From: Candidatus Avimicrobium faecavium
GTDB taxonomy: Bacteria > Bacillota > Clostridia > Oscillospirales > Ruminococcaceae
Length of the DNA: 15,764 nucleotides
NCBI GenBank assembly: GCA_904419105.1
Contig: CAJFQR010000024.1
Span: 1 to 15,764 of the forward strand
Direction of reading: 5' to 3'
Below the pieces are notes generated by a model, which saw only the letters and a list, made by a program, of their open reading frames with translations, was not told the DNA's origin and did not search any database. Position numbers and translations under genes: made by a program. Every line of letters begins with the position of its first letter. Position 1 is the stretch's first letter. Shown one piece after another: positions 1 to 7,745 of this stretch.

Positions 1-521
1 CCCTTTTCGTCGCCGAGGTACCGGGCGTACTTTTTACGGATGAGGGTGAGCAGCCGTTCCTCGGCGTCCCCTTCGTCGAACTGGGCCAGGGCGGCCTTTG
101 CCTCCTCTTCGCCGATGCCGCGCTGTTTGAGCGCCCGGGCGATGTGCTGCCGGGAATAGCCCTTGACCCGAAACAGGTCCCGGGCGTAGGTGGCAGCGTA
201 GTCCCCGTCGTCGATAAGGCCCAGCTCGCACATCCGCCCGGCCACCGCCTCGGCGATGTCCTCGTCGATGAGGGGGCGCAGCTTTTCAACGAGCATCCGG
301 CGGGTGTAGGCCTTGCGCTCCAGCAGCCGGAAGGCCTTCTCCCGGCCGAAGATGTACTCGGACGAGCGGCGCAGCGCCTCCAGGTCCTCGATCCCGGCCT
401 CATCGCCGGCTTTGAGGCCGCTCCGGAGCAGGGCCTCCTCCTCCGCCGAGAAGAGGAACTCCCCGTCCACATGGATGGCGTACCGCCCCCGCTTGGTGCG
501 GGTGATGTCGGTGATCTTCAT
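1..521 (-). CDS. recX: Regulatory protein RecX, C-terminus cut by window edge
   Basis: RecX binds RecA filaments and modulates their recombinase and coprotease activity in the cytoplasm. I translated the minus strand from an ATG at 521; the frame stays open to the left edge, giving 173 residues without a stop. The N-terminus (MKITDITRTKRGRYAIHVDG) and the later segments RKAYTRRMLVEKL, CELGLIDDGDYAATYARDL and GYSRQHIARALKQRGI are typical of the three-helix RecX repeats. The ATG lies 5 bp after the recA stop codon and has no good ribosome binding site of its own, so translation is probably coupled to recA. recA-recX order is common in bacteria. The protein lacks only part of its C-terminus. Confidence in the family is high. 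Confidence 0.93.
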   Translation of the reverse strand, partial: MKITDITRTKRGRYAIHVDGEFLFSAEEEALLRSGLKAGDEAGIEDLEALRRSSEYIFGREKAFRLLERKAYTRRMLVEKLRPLIDEDIAEAVAGRMCELGLIDDGDYAATYARDLFRVKGYSRQHIARALKQRGIGEEEAKAALAQFDEGDAEERLLTLIRKKYARYLGDEK

Positions 522-526
522 CGGGG

Positions 527-1669
<1,143 letters not shown>

Positions 1670-1693
1670 ATCAAAACCTCCATCTGATCACTC

Positions 1694-1710
1694 TTCCCGC
1701 ACAGCGGGAA
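1694..1710 (-). promoter_or_regulatory. Hairpin in the recA 5' leader
   Basis: Perfect 7-bp inverted repeat TTCCCGC/GCGGGAA with a 3-base loop, lying between the predicted transcription start and the recA ribosome binding site (hairpin base about 12 bases from GGAGG). No T-run follows on the minus strand, so it does not look like a terminator. It may stabilise the mRNA 5' end or influence translation; this is inference. Confidence 0.5.
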
Positions 1711-1764
1711 AAACGCCCCCGCGGAACAGCCGCCAAGAGGGCATACTCTCTTATGATACCTTCT

Positions 1765-1793
1765 ATTATACCGTCCCCTTCGCGGGAAATCAA
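1765..1793 (-). promoter_or_regulatory. Sigma-A promoter for recA-recX
   Basis: On the minus strand: -35 TTGATT (1793-1788), 17-bp spacer, -10 TATAAT (1770-1765). The perfect -10 box and ideal spacing, about 95 bp upstream of the recA ATG, make this the likely recA promoter. Confidence 0.75.
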
Positions 1794-1823
1794 CCGATGG
1801 CGCGCATTTTCTCCCTTTAATAA

Positions 1824-1835
1824 AAACATTTGTTC
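1824..1835. promoter_or_regulatory. Possible LexA (SOS) box
   Basis: AAACATTTGTTC differs at one base from the Bacillota SOS half-site pattern GAAC-N4-GTTC. It lies 30 bp upstream of the predicted recA -35 box, not overlapping it as a typical LexA operator does, so repression from here would be unusual. It could also act on the divergent DUF1540 gene. Weak call. Confidence 0.33.
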
Positions 1836-1875
1836 TTAAAGGGTGGCAGTTTTGTTTCTTTTTCACACCGGCGGC

Positions 1876-1905
1876 GCATAAGCCGGGCAGCGGCGGGCAG
1901 ACTAT
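1876..1905 (+). promoter_or_regulatory. Candidate sigma-F-type promoter for the DUF1540 gene
   Basis: GCATA (1876-1880), 14-bp spacer, GGGCAGACTAT (1895-1905). This fits the forespore sigma-F pattern as known from Bacillus (GYATA, about 15 bp, GGNNANANTW) at every specified base. It would start transcription about 28 bp before the DUF1540 ATG. No good sigma-A promoter was seen in the same gap. Motif-based inference. Confidence 0.4.
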
Positions 1906-1939
1906 CCGATGAACCGATGAAAGGATGTGTGTGTGTTCT

Positions 1940-2260
1940 ATGGCAGACCTGACTTGTTCCGTAAATACCTGTGCCAGCCACAACGGCGGCTACTGCTGCC
2001 GCCGTGCCATCGAGATCCACGGCCCCGGCGCCGCGATGAAGGACGAGACCTTCTGCGGCTCCTTCCTGCCCCGGGCCGAGGGCGAGGCGACCAATTCCGT
2101 TTCCAGCTGTCACCCGAACCCGACGATGGAAGTACACTGCACCGCCGGACGCTGCGCGTACAACGAGGGCGGCCGCTGCACCGCTGAAAATGTCGGGATC
2201 AGCGGCGGATCCGCAGATGTGATGCAGGAGACACTGTGCGATTCCTTTGTGCTGCGGTGA
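1940..2260 (+). CDS. DUF1540 cysteine-rich protein, two repeats
   Basis: A 106-residue protein of two similar cysteine-rich units, at about residues 2-40 and 61-105. Each shows C-x4-C, a short Gly-rich loop with further Cys, and ends in ET-x-C-x-SF (ETFCGSF, ETLCDSF). This is the DUF1540 pattern, a small Clostridia/Bacilli family probably binding metal or forming disulfides; its function is not established. I prefer the ATG at 1940 (MADLTCSVNTC) because it matches the usual family start. An in-frame ATG at 1925 sits directly on the AAGGA stretch at 1921-1925, which instead could serve the 1940 start at 14 bases, a little far. The gene is divergent from recA, has a sigma-F-like promoter upstream and is followed by a strong terminator, so it is monocistronic. 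Confidence 0.85.
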   Translation: MADLTCSVNTCASHNGGYCCRRAIEIHGPGAAMKDETFCGSFLPRAEGEATNSVSSCHPNPTMEVHCTAGRCAYNEGGRCTAENVGISGGSADVMQETLCDSFVLR

Positions 2261-2301
2261 CAGAGACGCCTTAACAGGCACAGGCGCCGGAAGCCGGCGA
2301 A

Positions 2302-2334
2302 ACAGACGGGTGCGAAAAGCCCGTCTGTTTTTTT
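2302..2334 (+). terminator. Intrinsic terminator after the DUF1540 gene
   Basis: Perfect 9-bp stem ACAGACGGG/CCCGTCTGT with a 9-base loop, followed by a run of seven T. A smaller GC hairpin (CGCCGG/CCGGCG) directly precedes it. Confidence 0.88.
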
Positions 2335-2358
2335 GCGTCCTGGGCGGCGGCACGCCGG

Positions 2359-2388
2359 TTGACAGGAGAGGACATTGGGGGATACAAT
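2359..2388 (+). promoter_or_regulatory. Sigma-A promoter for the peptidase gene
   Basis: -35 TTGACA (2359-2364), 18-bp spacer, -10 TACAAT (2383-2388). It sits between the upstream terminator and the ribosome binding site AGGAGG at 2406-2411. Confidence 0.75.
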
Positions 2389-2420
2389 AGGGATAATAGA
2401 CCAAAAGGAGGATGAGACCC

Positions 2421-3170
2421 ATGCGCATCGTCGCCATCGGCGGCGGGGAGAACGGCCGCCCCGGCACCGCCTATGAGACCGGACCCTTCGACCGGGAGAT
2501 CCTCTCCCTCACCGGCAAGCGGGACCCGGCCTTTCTGTTCATCGGGCTGGCAAACCCCCATGCGGACAGCTATTTTGAAACGATGCGGGCCATCTACCGG
2601 GACCGGCTGGGTCTGACCCGCCTGGAGCACCTCACCGAGGCCGATCTGCGGGACCCGGCGGTGCTGGCGGACAAGTTCGGCCGGGCGGATATCCTCTATG
2701 TCGGCGGCGGCAATACGCTGCGGCTGATGACGCTGCTGCGGCGGGCCGGTGCGGTCCCCCTTCTGGACGCCGCCCGGGACCGGGGCGCCGTGCTCTGCGG
2801 GGTCAGCGCCGGAGCCATCTGCTGGTGCCGGTACGGAAACTCCGACTCCCGGAAGTTCACCAGCGGCAGCGATCAGCTCATCAAGGTCAGCGGGCTGGGC
2901 TACCTGCCGGTGCTGCTCTGTCCCCACTACGACGCCGAACCGCTGCGGCAGACCGACCTGCCCCGGATGATGCGGCGGGTCCACCGGATCCCGGCCATCG
3001 CCCTGGACAACGGCACCGCCCTTGAGGCGGTGGACGGCCGCTGGCGGATTCTCACCTCGCTGCCCGGCGCCATGGCCCGCCGGTGCTTCTGGAGAACGGG
3101 GAGCTTTCAGATGGAGGAGCTGCCGCAGGACGGCGGCTGGCGGCCGCTGGAGGAACTGACCGCCCTGTAA
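2421..3170 (+). CDS. Peptidase S51 family protein (peptidase E-like)
   Basis: Cytoplasmic serine peptidase of the S51 family, which includes aspartyl dipeptidase PepE and cyanophycinase. Family features in the 249 residues: N-terminal IVAIGGGE, ADILYVGGGNTLRL at 89-102, the nucleophile elbow GVSAGAICW with Ser129, and CPHYD at 168-171, which probably supplies the catalytic His. The start is set at 2421 because AGGAGG at 2406-2411 is nine bases upstream; an in-frame ATG at 2412 abuts the AGGAGG and is too close. It has its own promoter and no operon partners. The exact substrate (Asp-X dipeptides or other) cannot be read from the sequence, and many Bacillota paralogues are only called peptidase E-like. 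Confidence 0.88.
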   Translation: MRIVAIGGGENGRPGTAYETGPFDREILSLTGKRDPAFLFIGLANPHADSYFETMRAIYRDRLGLTRLEHLTEADLRDPAVLADKFGRADILYVGGGNTLRLMTLLRRAGAVPLLDAARDRGAVLCGVSAGAICWCRYGNSDSRKFTSGSDQLIKVSGLGYLPVLLCPHYDAEPLRQTDLPRMMRRVHRIPAIALDNGTALEAVDGRWRILTSLPGAMARRCFWRTGSFQMEELPQDGGWRPLEELTAL

Positions 3171-3187
3171 AAGACCCTCTCACCCAT

Positions 3188-3220
3188 ACGGCAAAATCGG
3201 GCCGTCTGTTGCATTTTTTT
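3188..3220 (+). terminator. Weak terminator after the peptidase gene
   Basis: ACGGC/GCCGT stem (3188-3192 with 3201-3205) followed, after eight bases, by a seven-T run at 3214-3220. The gap between stem and T-run makes it a poor terminator. Confidence 0.35.
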
Positions 3221-3338
3221 GCAACGCTTTCGGGTGGTCGGGGAAAATTTCCGGATTTTTCTATATTATGCCCAAATTCAGCTTATTTTTGTGGCACGAT
3301 TTTGAGCAATATTTTATTACATTTGCAAAGGAATTTTT

Positions 3339-4037
3339 ATGGAACGGACACTGCTGCACATCTGCTGCGCCCCCTGCTCGGTTACCTGCATCGACAGCCT
3401 GCGGGAGGAGGGCATCGAACCGGTGGGGTTCTGGTACAACCCGAACATCCACCCCTATACCGAATACCGGGCTCGGCGGGACTGCCTGCGGAGCTACGCC
3501 GAACAGGTGGGGCTGACGCTGATCGAACAGGACGAATACGGGCTGCGAAAGTTCGTCACGGCGGTGAGCCATACGCTGGAGGACCGCTGCGGCATCTGCT
3601 ACGCGATGCGGTTGGAGACGGCGGCCGCCTATGCCGCTGCCCACGGGTTTGAGAGCTTTTCCACAACGCTGCTGGTGAGCCCCTACCAGCGCCACGACCT
3701 GATCCGGCAGATCGGCGAGAGCATCGGGCGAAAATACGGGATCGCCTTCCTCTACCGGGACTTCCGGGTGCGGTTCCACGAGGGACAGCAGCGGGCCCGG
3801 GAGGCGGGGCTCTATCTGCAGAAGTACTGCGGATGCGTGTTCAGCGAGGAGGAGCGGTATGTGAAGCACCGCCCGCTGGAGAAGCCGCCGGTGCAGGTCT
3901 GGCCCAAGCCGGTGAATCCGAAGAAGCTGGCCCGGATGCAGAAGGCCGCCGCGAACGCCGCCGCCCGGGCGGAACATGAGCGGAAGATGGCGGCGAGGCA
4001 AGAACCGCCTGCCTCTCCCCTAAGCTCGGAAGAATAA
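3339..4037 (+). CDS. queH: Epoxyqueuosine reductase QueH
   Basis: QueH (former DUF208) reduces epoxyqueuosine to queuosine in tRNA, the last step of queuosine synthesis, and is unrelated to QueG. The 232-residue protein shows the diagnostic HICCAPCS at residues 7-14 with adjacent Cys9-Cys10 and Cys13, the second pair C-x2-C at 84-87 (RCGICYAMR), FSTTLLVSPYQRHD at 107-120, and YCGC at 163-166. These cysteines carry the iron-sulfur and iron centre in the family. The ATG follows AAAGGA by about six bases. A basic, Ala-rich tail of about 40 residues after residue 190 looks lineage-specific. No other queuosine genes are nearby. The gene converges with sigE across a shared hairpin. Confidence 0.93.
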   Translation: MERTLLHICCAPCSVTCIDSLREEGIEPVGFWYNPNIHPYTEYRARRDCLRSYAEQVGLTLIEQDEYGLRKFVTAVSHTLEDRCGICYAMRLETAAAYAAAHGFESFSTTLLVSPYQRHDLIRQIGESIGRKYGIAFLYRDFRVRFHEGQQRAREAGLYLQKYCGCVFSEEERYVKHRPLEKPPVQVWPKPVNPKKLARMQKAAANAAARAEHERKMAARQEPPASPLSSEE

Positions 4038-4043
4038 CACAGG

Positions 4044-4082
4044 AAAGCCCTGCCTGTTCCATGCGGACAGACAGGGCTTTTT
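4044..4082. terminator. Terminator between convergent queH and sigE
   Basis: AAAGCCCTG (4044-4052) pairs with CAGGGCTTT (4072-4080); an inner CTGT/ACAG stem extends it. Plus-strand reading ends in five T, favouring queH termination; the minus-strand T-run is shorter (CTTTCCTG) but the stem lies directly after the sigE stop. Confidence 0.75.
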
Positions 4083-4810
4083 CACAGGCCGAGGTCGCAG
4101 AGCTCCTGGCGCAGCCGGGAGAGGATGCGCTTTTCCAGCCGGGAGATGTAGGATTGGGAGATGCCGATGGCGTCGGCCACCTCCTTCTGGGTGTGCTCGG
4201 TGCCGCCCCGCAGGCCAAAGCGCAGGTGCATGATCTGCCGCTCCCGGTCGGAGAGGCGGTCCACCGCCGACAGGAGCAGCGCCTGCTCGGCGCTTTCCTC
4301 GATCGGGCGGCTGGTGATATCCGGCTCGGTGCCGAGGATATCCGAGAGCATGAGCTCATTGCCGTCCCAGTCGGTGTTCAGCGGTTCGTCGATGGAGACC
4401 TCTCCCCTCTGGTTCTGGATCTTGCGGAGGTGCATCAGGATCTCGTTCTCGATGCAGCGGGAGGCATAGGTGGCCAGCTTGATGTTTTTCTCCGGGCAGA
4501 AGGTATTCACCGCCTTGATGAGACCGATGCTCCCGATGGAGATCAGATCCTCCAGACCGACACCGGTGGATTCAAACTTGCGGGCGATGTAGATGACCAG
4601 CCGGAGATTGTGCTCGATCAGCAGGCGGCGGGCCTCCGGGTCCCCGGTGGAGAGACGCCGGAACACCTCCTGTTCGGTCTCCCGGTCAAGCGGGGCGGGC
4701 AGCACCTGATTCCCGCCGAGGTAGTGGCAGCTGCCGGGCAGCAGCCAGTCAAACAGACGGTCGAACAGACGGGACAGCAGAGTCCCTATCCTCTGGGATA
4801 CAGCAAACAC
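4082..4810 (-). CDS. sigE: RNA polymerase sporulation sigma factor SigE (pro-sigma-E)
   Basis: Mother-cell sigma factor of early sporulation, made as an inactive membrane-associated precursor. The 242 residues carry an amphipathic N-terminal pro-sequence (about 1-28, LLSRLFDRLFDWLL) followed by YLGGNQVLPAPL, which matches the region just after the cleavage site in the known protein. Region 2 includes HNLRLVIYIARKFESTG, DLISIGSIGLIKAVNTF and ATYASRCIENEILMHLR; region 4 includes DRERQIMHLRFGL and ISQSYISRLEKRI. The adjacent spoIIGA distinguishes SigE from its paralogue SigK. The start is GTG at 4810, supported by AGGAGGG about eight bases upstream. It overlaps the spoIIGA end by 25 bp, indicating translational coupling. 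No sigG follows it here. Confidence 0.96.
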   Translation of the reverse strand: MFAVSQRIGTLLSRLFDRLFDWLLPGSCHYLGGNQVLPAPLDRETEQEVFRRLSTGDPEARRLLIEHNLRLVIYIARKFESTGVGLEDLISIGSIGLIKAVNTFCPEKNIKLATYASRCIENEILMHLRKIQNQRGEVSIDEPLNTDWDGNELMLSDILGTEPDITSRPIEESAEQALLLSAVDRLSDRERQIMHLRFGLRGGTEHTQKEVADAIGISQSYISRLEKRILSRLRQELCDLGL

Positions 4811-5697
4811 TTCTCTTCCCTCCTCACAGGTATGGCGGAATAGTCCGCCGGCAGCAGCAGCTGGCAGCGGCCGTCCCCCAGCGGTCCCGGGGTGACGGCC
4901 ACCATCAGATCCTCCACGAGCAGGACGGCGGCAGGGTCCTCTCCGGCGCCGGTGACCTCTACCCGGTCCGGCCGGAAGGCCGGCAGCAGGCCGGCGCCCT
5001 GCACCGTCCGGCAGGGCACCGGGCGGAGCGACGGGGGACTCTCCCCGGTGGGATAGTCCGGGGCAAGGGCCGCAGCGGCCTCCTCCTCGGTGAGGAGGGA
5101 CAGCACCGGCGCCAGCTCCGCCACCGCCACCGGTGAGCCGGAGAAGGGCTCCTTCAGGCGGTTGCCGCTGTCCCGCAGGGCACGCAGCCGGATCGTCCGG
5201 CCGTTCCGGGAGAGGGTGACGGCGGCGGTCTCCCCGGTGGGGCTGCGGCGCAGGCGGTCATAGAGGGTGAGCAGCAGATAGGCCCCGGACACCGTCCCCA
5301 GCAGCACCGGCAGGCTGACCTGAAAATAGGTGACGCCGTTGCGGCAGAAAAGCCCCCCGGCGCCGAACCCGAGCCACAGCCCAAGGCAGATGCCCGCCAG
5401 CAGAAAACTGACGGTGAAAAAGAGGAACACATCCCAGCAGAAGCCCCGCACCCCCTGCCAGCGGAAGGCCAGCGCCACCATGGCCGCCGCCGAAAGGAGT
5501 TTGACCCCGGTCATGGCCCAGAAGGGCAGCGGCGGCAAAAAGATGACCAGCGACACCAGTGCACCGATCAGCGCCCCGAGCAGGAGCCGCCGGCGGAAGA
5601 TAGCCCGGCCCCCGAGCCGGCCGCAGAAAAGGAGCAGCAGATAGTCAATCAGGAAATTGACCGCCATCAGCACATCGGCATAGACTGTGACCTCCAC
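4786..5697 (-). CDS. spoIIGA: Sigma-E processing peptidase SpoIIGA
   Basis: Membrane-embedded aspartic protease that removes the pro-sequence of sigma-E after a signal from the forespore (SpoIIR). The 303-residue protein has about five hydrophobic segments in residues 8-146, then a soluble domain with the active-site motif RDSGN (Asp176-Ser177-Gly178), the DS/TG motif of this family, followed by LKEPFSGSPVAVAE. The start is GTG at 5697 (MEVTVYADVLMAVNFLIDY), typical of the family, preceded by a purine-rich AGAGGGGGGG ribosome binding site. It forms a two-gene operon with sigE. The loop and C-terminal half vary in this family, so distant sequence there is expected. Confidence 0.94.
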   Translation of the reverse strand: MEVTVYADVLMAVNFLIDYLLLLFCGRLGGRAIFRRRLLLGALIGALVSLVIFLPPLPFWAMTGVKLLSAAAMVALAFRWQGVRGFCWDVFLFFTVSFLLAGICLGLWLGFGAGGLFCRNGVTYFQVSLPVLLGTVSGAYLLLTLYDRLRRSPTGETAAVTLSRNGRTIRLRALRDSGNRLKEPFSGSPVAVAELAPVLSLLTEEEAAAALAPDYPTGESPPSLRPVPCRTVQGAGLLPAFRPDRVEVTGAGEDPAAVLLVEDLMVAVTPGPLGDGRCQLLLPADYSAIPVRREEKCLLYPRG

Positions 5698-5722
5698 CGG
5701 ATCGCCCCCCCTCTCTGCTGTG

Positions 5723-5756
5723 ATGATACCACCCGGCGGGGAAAAAGCCTGTCAAA
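5723..5756 (-). promoter_or_regulatory. Candidate Spo0A-dependent spoIIG promoter
   Basis: On the minus strand: TTGACA (5755-5750), 21-bp spacer, TATCAT (5728-5723). The over-long spacer is the known hallmark of the Bacillus spoIIG promoter (about 22 bp), which needs Spo0A. The -35 box overlaps TTTGACA, one mismatch from the reversed 0A box TTCGACA. A weaker 0A-like site (CTCGACG, 5794-5800) lies about 40 bp further upstream. Confidence 0.55.
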
Positions 5757-5819
5757 ACCCGGTCAGAGCCGGTGGATCTGTGCCTGTCCATCGCTCGACG
5801 GATTTCTCAGCATGAAAAG

Positions 5820-5850
5820 GCCCCGGCCTTTACGGATAAAAGGCCGGGGC
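5820..5850 (-). terminator. Intrinsic terminator after recQ
   Basis: Perfect 12-bp stem GCCCCGGCCTTT/AAAGGCCGGGGC with a 7-base loop, followed on the minus strand by CTTTTC. It lies about 20 bp after the recQ stop codon. Confidence 0.85.
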
Positions 5851-5869
5851 GGCAGAGCGTTTGCAGGGT

Positions 5870-7687
5870 TCAAGACGGATTTTCTTTGAGATAGGCGGCA
5901 ATCTCCTCCATAAACACCGGCCCGAAGCGGTGCAGTTTGGTCTCTCCAACACCGGGCAGTTGGCGGAAGGCCTCGTCGGTCTGGGGTTTGGCGGCCGACA
6001 TGGCCCGAAGGGTCGTATCGGGAAAGACGGCATAGGCCGGCACCCCGCCCTTCTGGGCCAGGCGGAGCCGGAGCTTTTTCAGCCGGTCCATCAGCGGCTG
6101 GTCCACCGGCAGCGGCGATGCAGATGGGCGGTGTTCCTCCAGACGGCGGCGCATCCGCACCTTCCGGCCCTGAAAGAGCACCTCCCGGGCGGCGGGCGTG
6201 GTGGTGATAGTGGAGTGCTCCGGCTCATACCGCAGATAGCCCTGGGCTTCCAGGGCGTTGAAGTACCCCTGTAAGCGGTCGAGGGGTTCGTTTAAGATGC
6301 CATAGGTCGAGAGGGTGTCGAGGCCCTTGTCCAGGATGCGCTGTTCCCCGCTGCCCTTGAGGATCAGAAAGTAGGTGCTCCGGCCAAGGGAGTAGCCGAG
6401 CTGGCGCTCAGCCCGGATCACACAGGAGAGGATCTTTTGAGCGGGAACGGTGATATCCTCCTCCACCGTCTCCCCGAGGCAGCTGCCGCAGTTCCCGCAC
6501 TGATCCGGAGCCTCCTCCCCGAAGTAGCGCAGCAGGAAGGCGCGCAGGCAGCCACTGGTGCGGCAGTAGTCGGTCATCCGGGTCAGCCGCTGGAGATCCC
6601 GCTGGCGAACCTTTTCCTGTTCGGCGGCGGTGAGCTTTTCATTGTTGTCGGTGGATTCGATCATAAAGCGGGCGGTCTTGATGTCGCCGGCGGCAAAGAG
6701 GAGGATACAGTCCGCCGGGGAGCCATCCCGGCCGGCACGGCCCGCCTCCTGATAGTAGCTCTCCAGGTCCTTGGGCATATTGTAGTGGATCACAAAGCCG
6801 ACATTCGACTTGTCGATGCCCATACCGAAGGCGTTGGTTGCCACCATCACCCGCACCCGGTCGTAGAGAAAGTCCTCCTGGTTGCGGTGTCGCTCCTCAT
6901 CCGGGAGACCGGCGTGATACCGGGCCGCCGCATAGCCCCGGCGGCAGAGCACCTCACAGAGCTCTTCCACCGTGCGGCGGGTGGAGCAGTAGATGATGCC
7001 CGACTGGTCCCGGCGCTTTTCCAGCAGCTCGAGCAGGCAGGTGAGCTTCTGTCTGGGCTGGCGGACCTCAAAATAGAGGTTGGGCCGGTCAAACCCAGTG
7101 GTCACCTGCACCGGGTCGCGCAGGGTGAGCAGCCGCACGATATCCCGTTTGACCTGCTCGGTGGCGGTAGCGGTAAAGGCCCCGACCACCGGACGGCGGG
7201 GCAGCCGGCGGAGAAATTCGGCGATGTCCAGATAGCTCGGACGGAAATCCTGGCCCCACTGGGAGACGCAGTGGGCTTCGTCCACGATGACATAGGACAG
7301 CGGCAGCTCGCACATGGCCTTGAAAAAGTCCCCGGTGAGCAGCCGTTCCGGCGCCGCATAGATGAGCTTGTACATCCCACTGCGGGCCCCGGCAAAGACC
7401 TCCTGCTGCTCCACCGGCCGCTGGGTGGAGTTGATGGCCGCCGCCGGCAGCCCAGCCTGCTCAAGGCCGGTGACCTGATCCTTCATCAGCGAGATCAGCG
7501 GCGAGACCACCAGTGCCACCCCCGGCGTGAGCAGCGCCGGAAGCTGATAACACACCGATTTGCCCGCACCGGTGGGCATCACGCCAAAGGCGTCCCGGCC
7601 GGCAAGCAGCCCTTCGACAAGCTCCTGCTGGCCAGGACGGAAGGCACTGTGACCAAAGTAGGTTTTCAGCGCGGTGAGCGTGTCCAT
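5870..7687 (-). CDS. recQ: ATP-dependent DNA helicase RecQ
   Basis: 3'-to-5' superfamily 2 DNA helicase of recombination and repair. The start at 7687 (MDTLTALKTYFGHSAFRPGQ) is fixed by GGGAGGG about six bases upstream and by homology to the RecQ N-terminus; the frame is open further upstream, but those residues do not resemble RecQ. In the 605 residues: FRPGQ with the Q-motif region near 16-20, Walker A MPTGAGKS at 37-44, DEAHCVSQWGQDFRPSY from 136, motif VI YYQEAGRAGRDG at 311-322, zinc-binding Cys380, 397, 400 and 403, and an HRDC domain at about 525-600 (LPGVGETKLHRFG). Complete, including HRDC. It lies 58 bp after the citramalate-synthase-like gene with a hairpin between, so it may be expressed by read-through. 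Confidence 0.97.
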   Translation of the reverse strand: MDTLTALKTYFGHSAFRPGQQELVEGLLAGRDAFGVMPTGAGKSVCYQLPALLTPGVALVVSPLISLMKDQVTGLEQAGLPAAAINSTQRPVEQQEVFAGARSGMYKLIYAAPERLLTGDFFKAMCELPLSYVIVDEAHCVSQWGQDFRPSYLDIAEFLRRLPRRPVVGAFTATATEQVKRDIVRLLTLRDPVQVTTGFDRPNLYFEVRQPRQKLTCLLELLEKRRDQSGIIYCSTRRTVEELCEVLCRRGYAAARYHAGLPDEERHRNQEDFLYDRVRVMVATNAFGMGIDKSNVGFVIHYNMPKDLESYYQEAGRAGRDGSPADCILLFAAGDIKTARFMIESTDNNEKLTAAEQEKVRQRDLQRLTRMTDYCRTSGCLRAFLLRYFGEEAPDQCGNCGSCLGETVEEDITVPAQKILSCVIRAERQLGYSLGRSTYFLILKGSGEQRILDKGLDTLSTYGILNEPLDRLQGYFNALEAQGYLRYEPEHSTITTTPAAREVLFQGRKVRMRRRLEEHRPSASPLPVDQPLMDRLKKLRLRLAQKGGVPAYAVFPDTTLRAMSAAKPQTDEAFRQLPGVGETKLHRFGPVFMEEIAAYLKENPS

Positions 7688-7711
7688 TGCGTTCCCTCCC
7701 GGAGATGAAAA

Positions 7712-7738
7712 TTCAGGCGTGGCAGGGCCTCGCCTGAA
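7712..7738 (-). terminator. Hairpin terminator between the CimA-like gene and recQ
   Basis: TTCAGGCG/CGCCTGAA (7712-7719 with 7731-7738) with a nested GGC/GCC stem; on the minus strand TTTTC follows. It lies just after the CimA-like stop and just before the recQ ribosome binding site. The short T-run suggests partial termination. Confidence 0.6.
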
Positions 7739-7745
7739 AAGGGGG

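Noticed and set aside
6437..7708. 423-codon open frame on the plus strand
   Set aside because: Antisense to recQ in high-GC DNA; no homology-like motifs, and recQ is certain.
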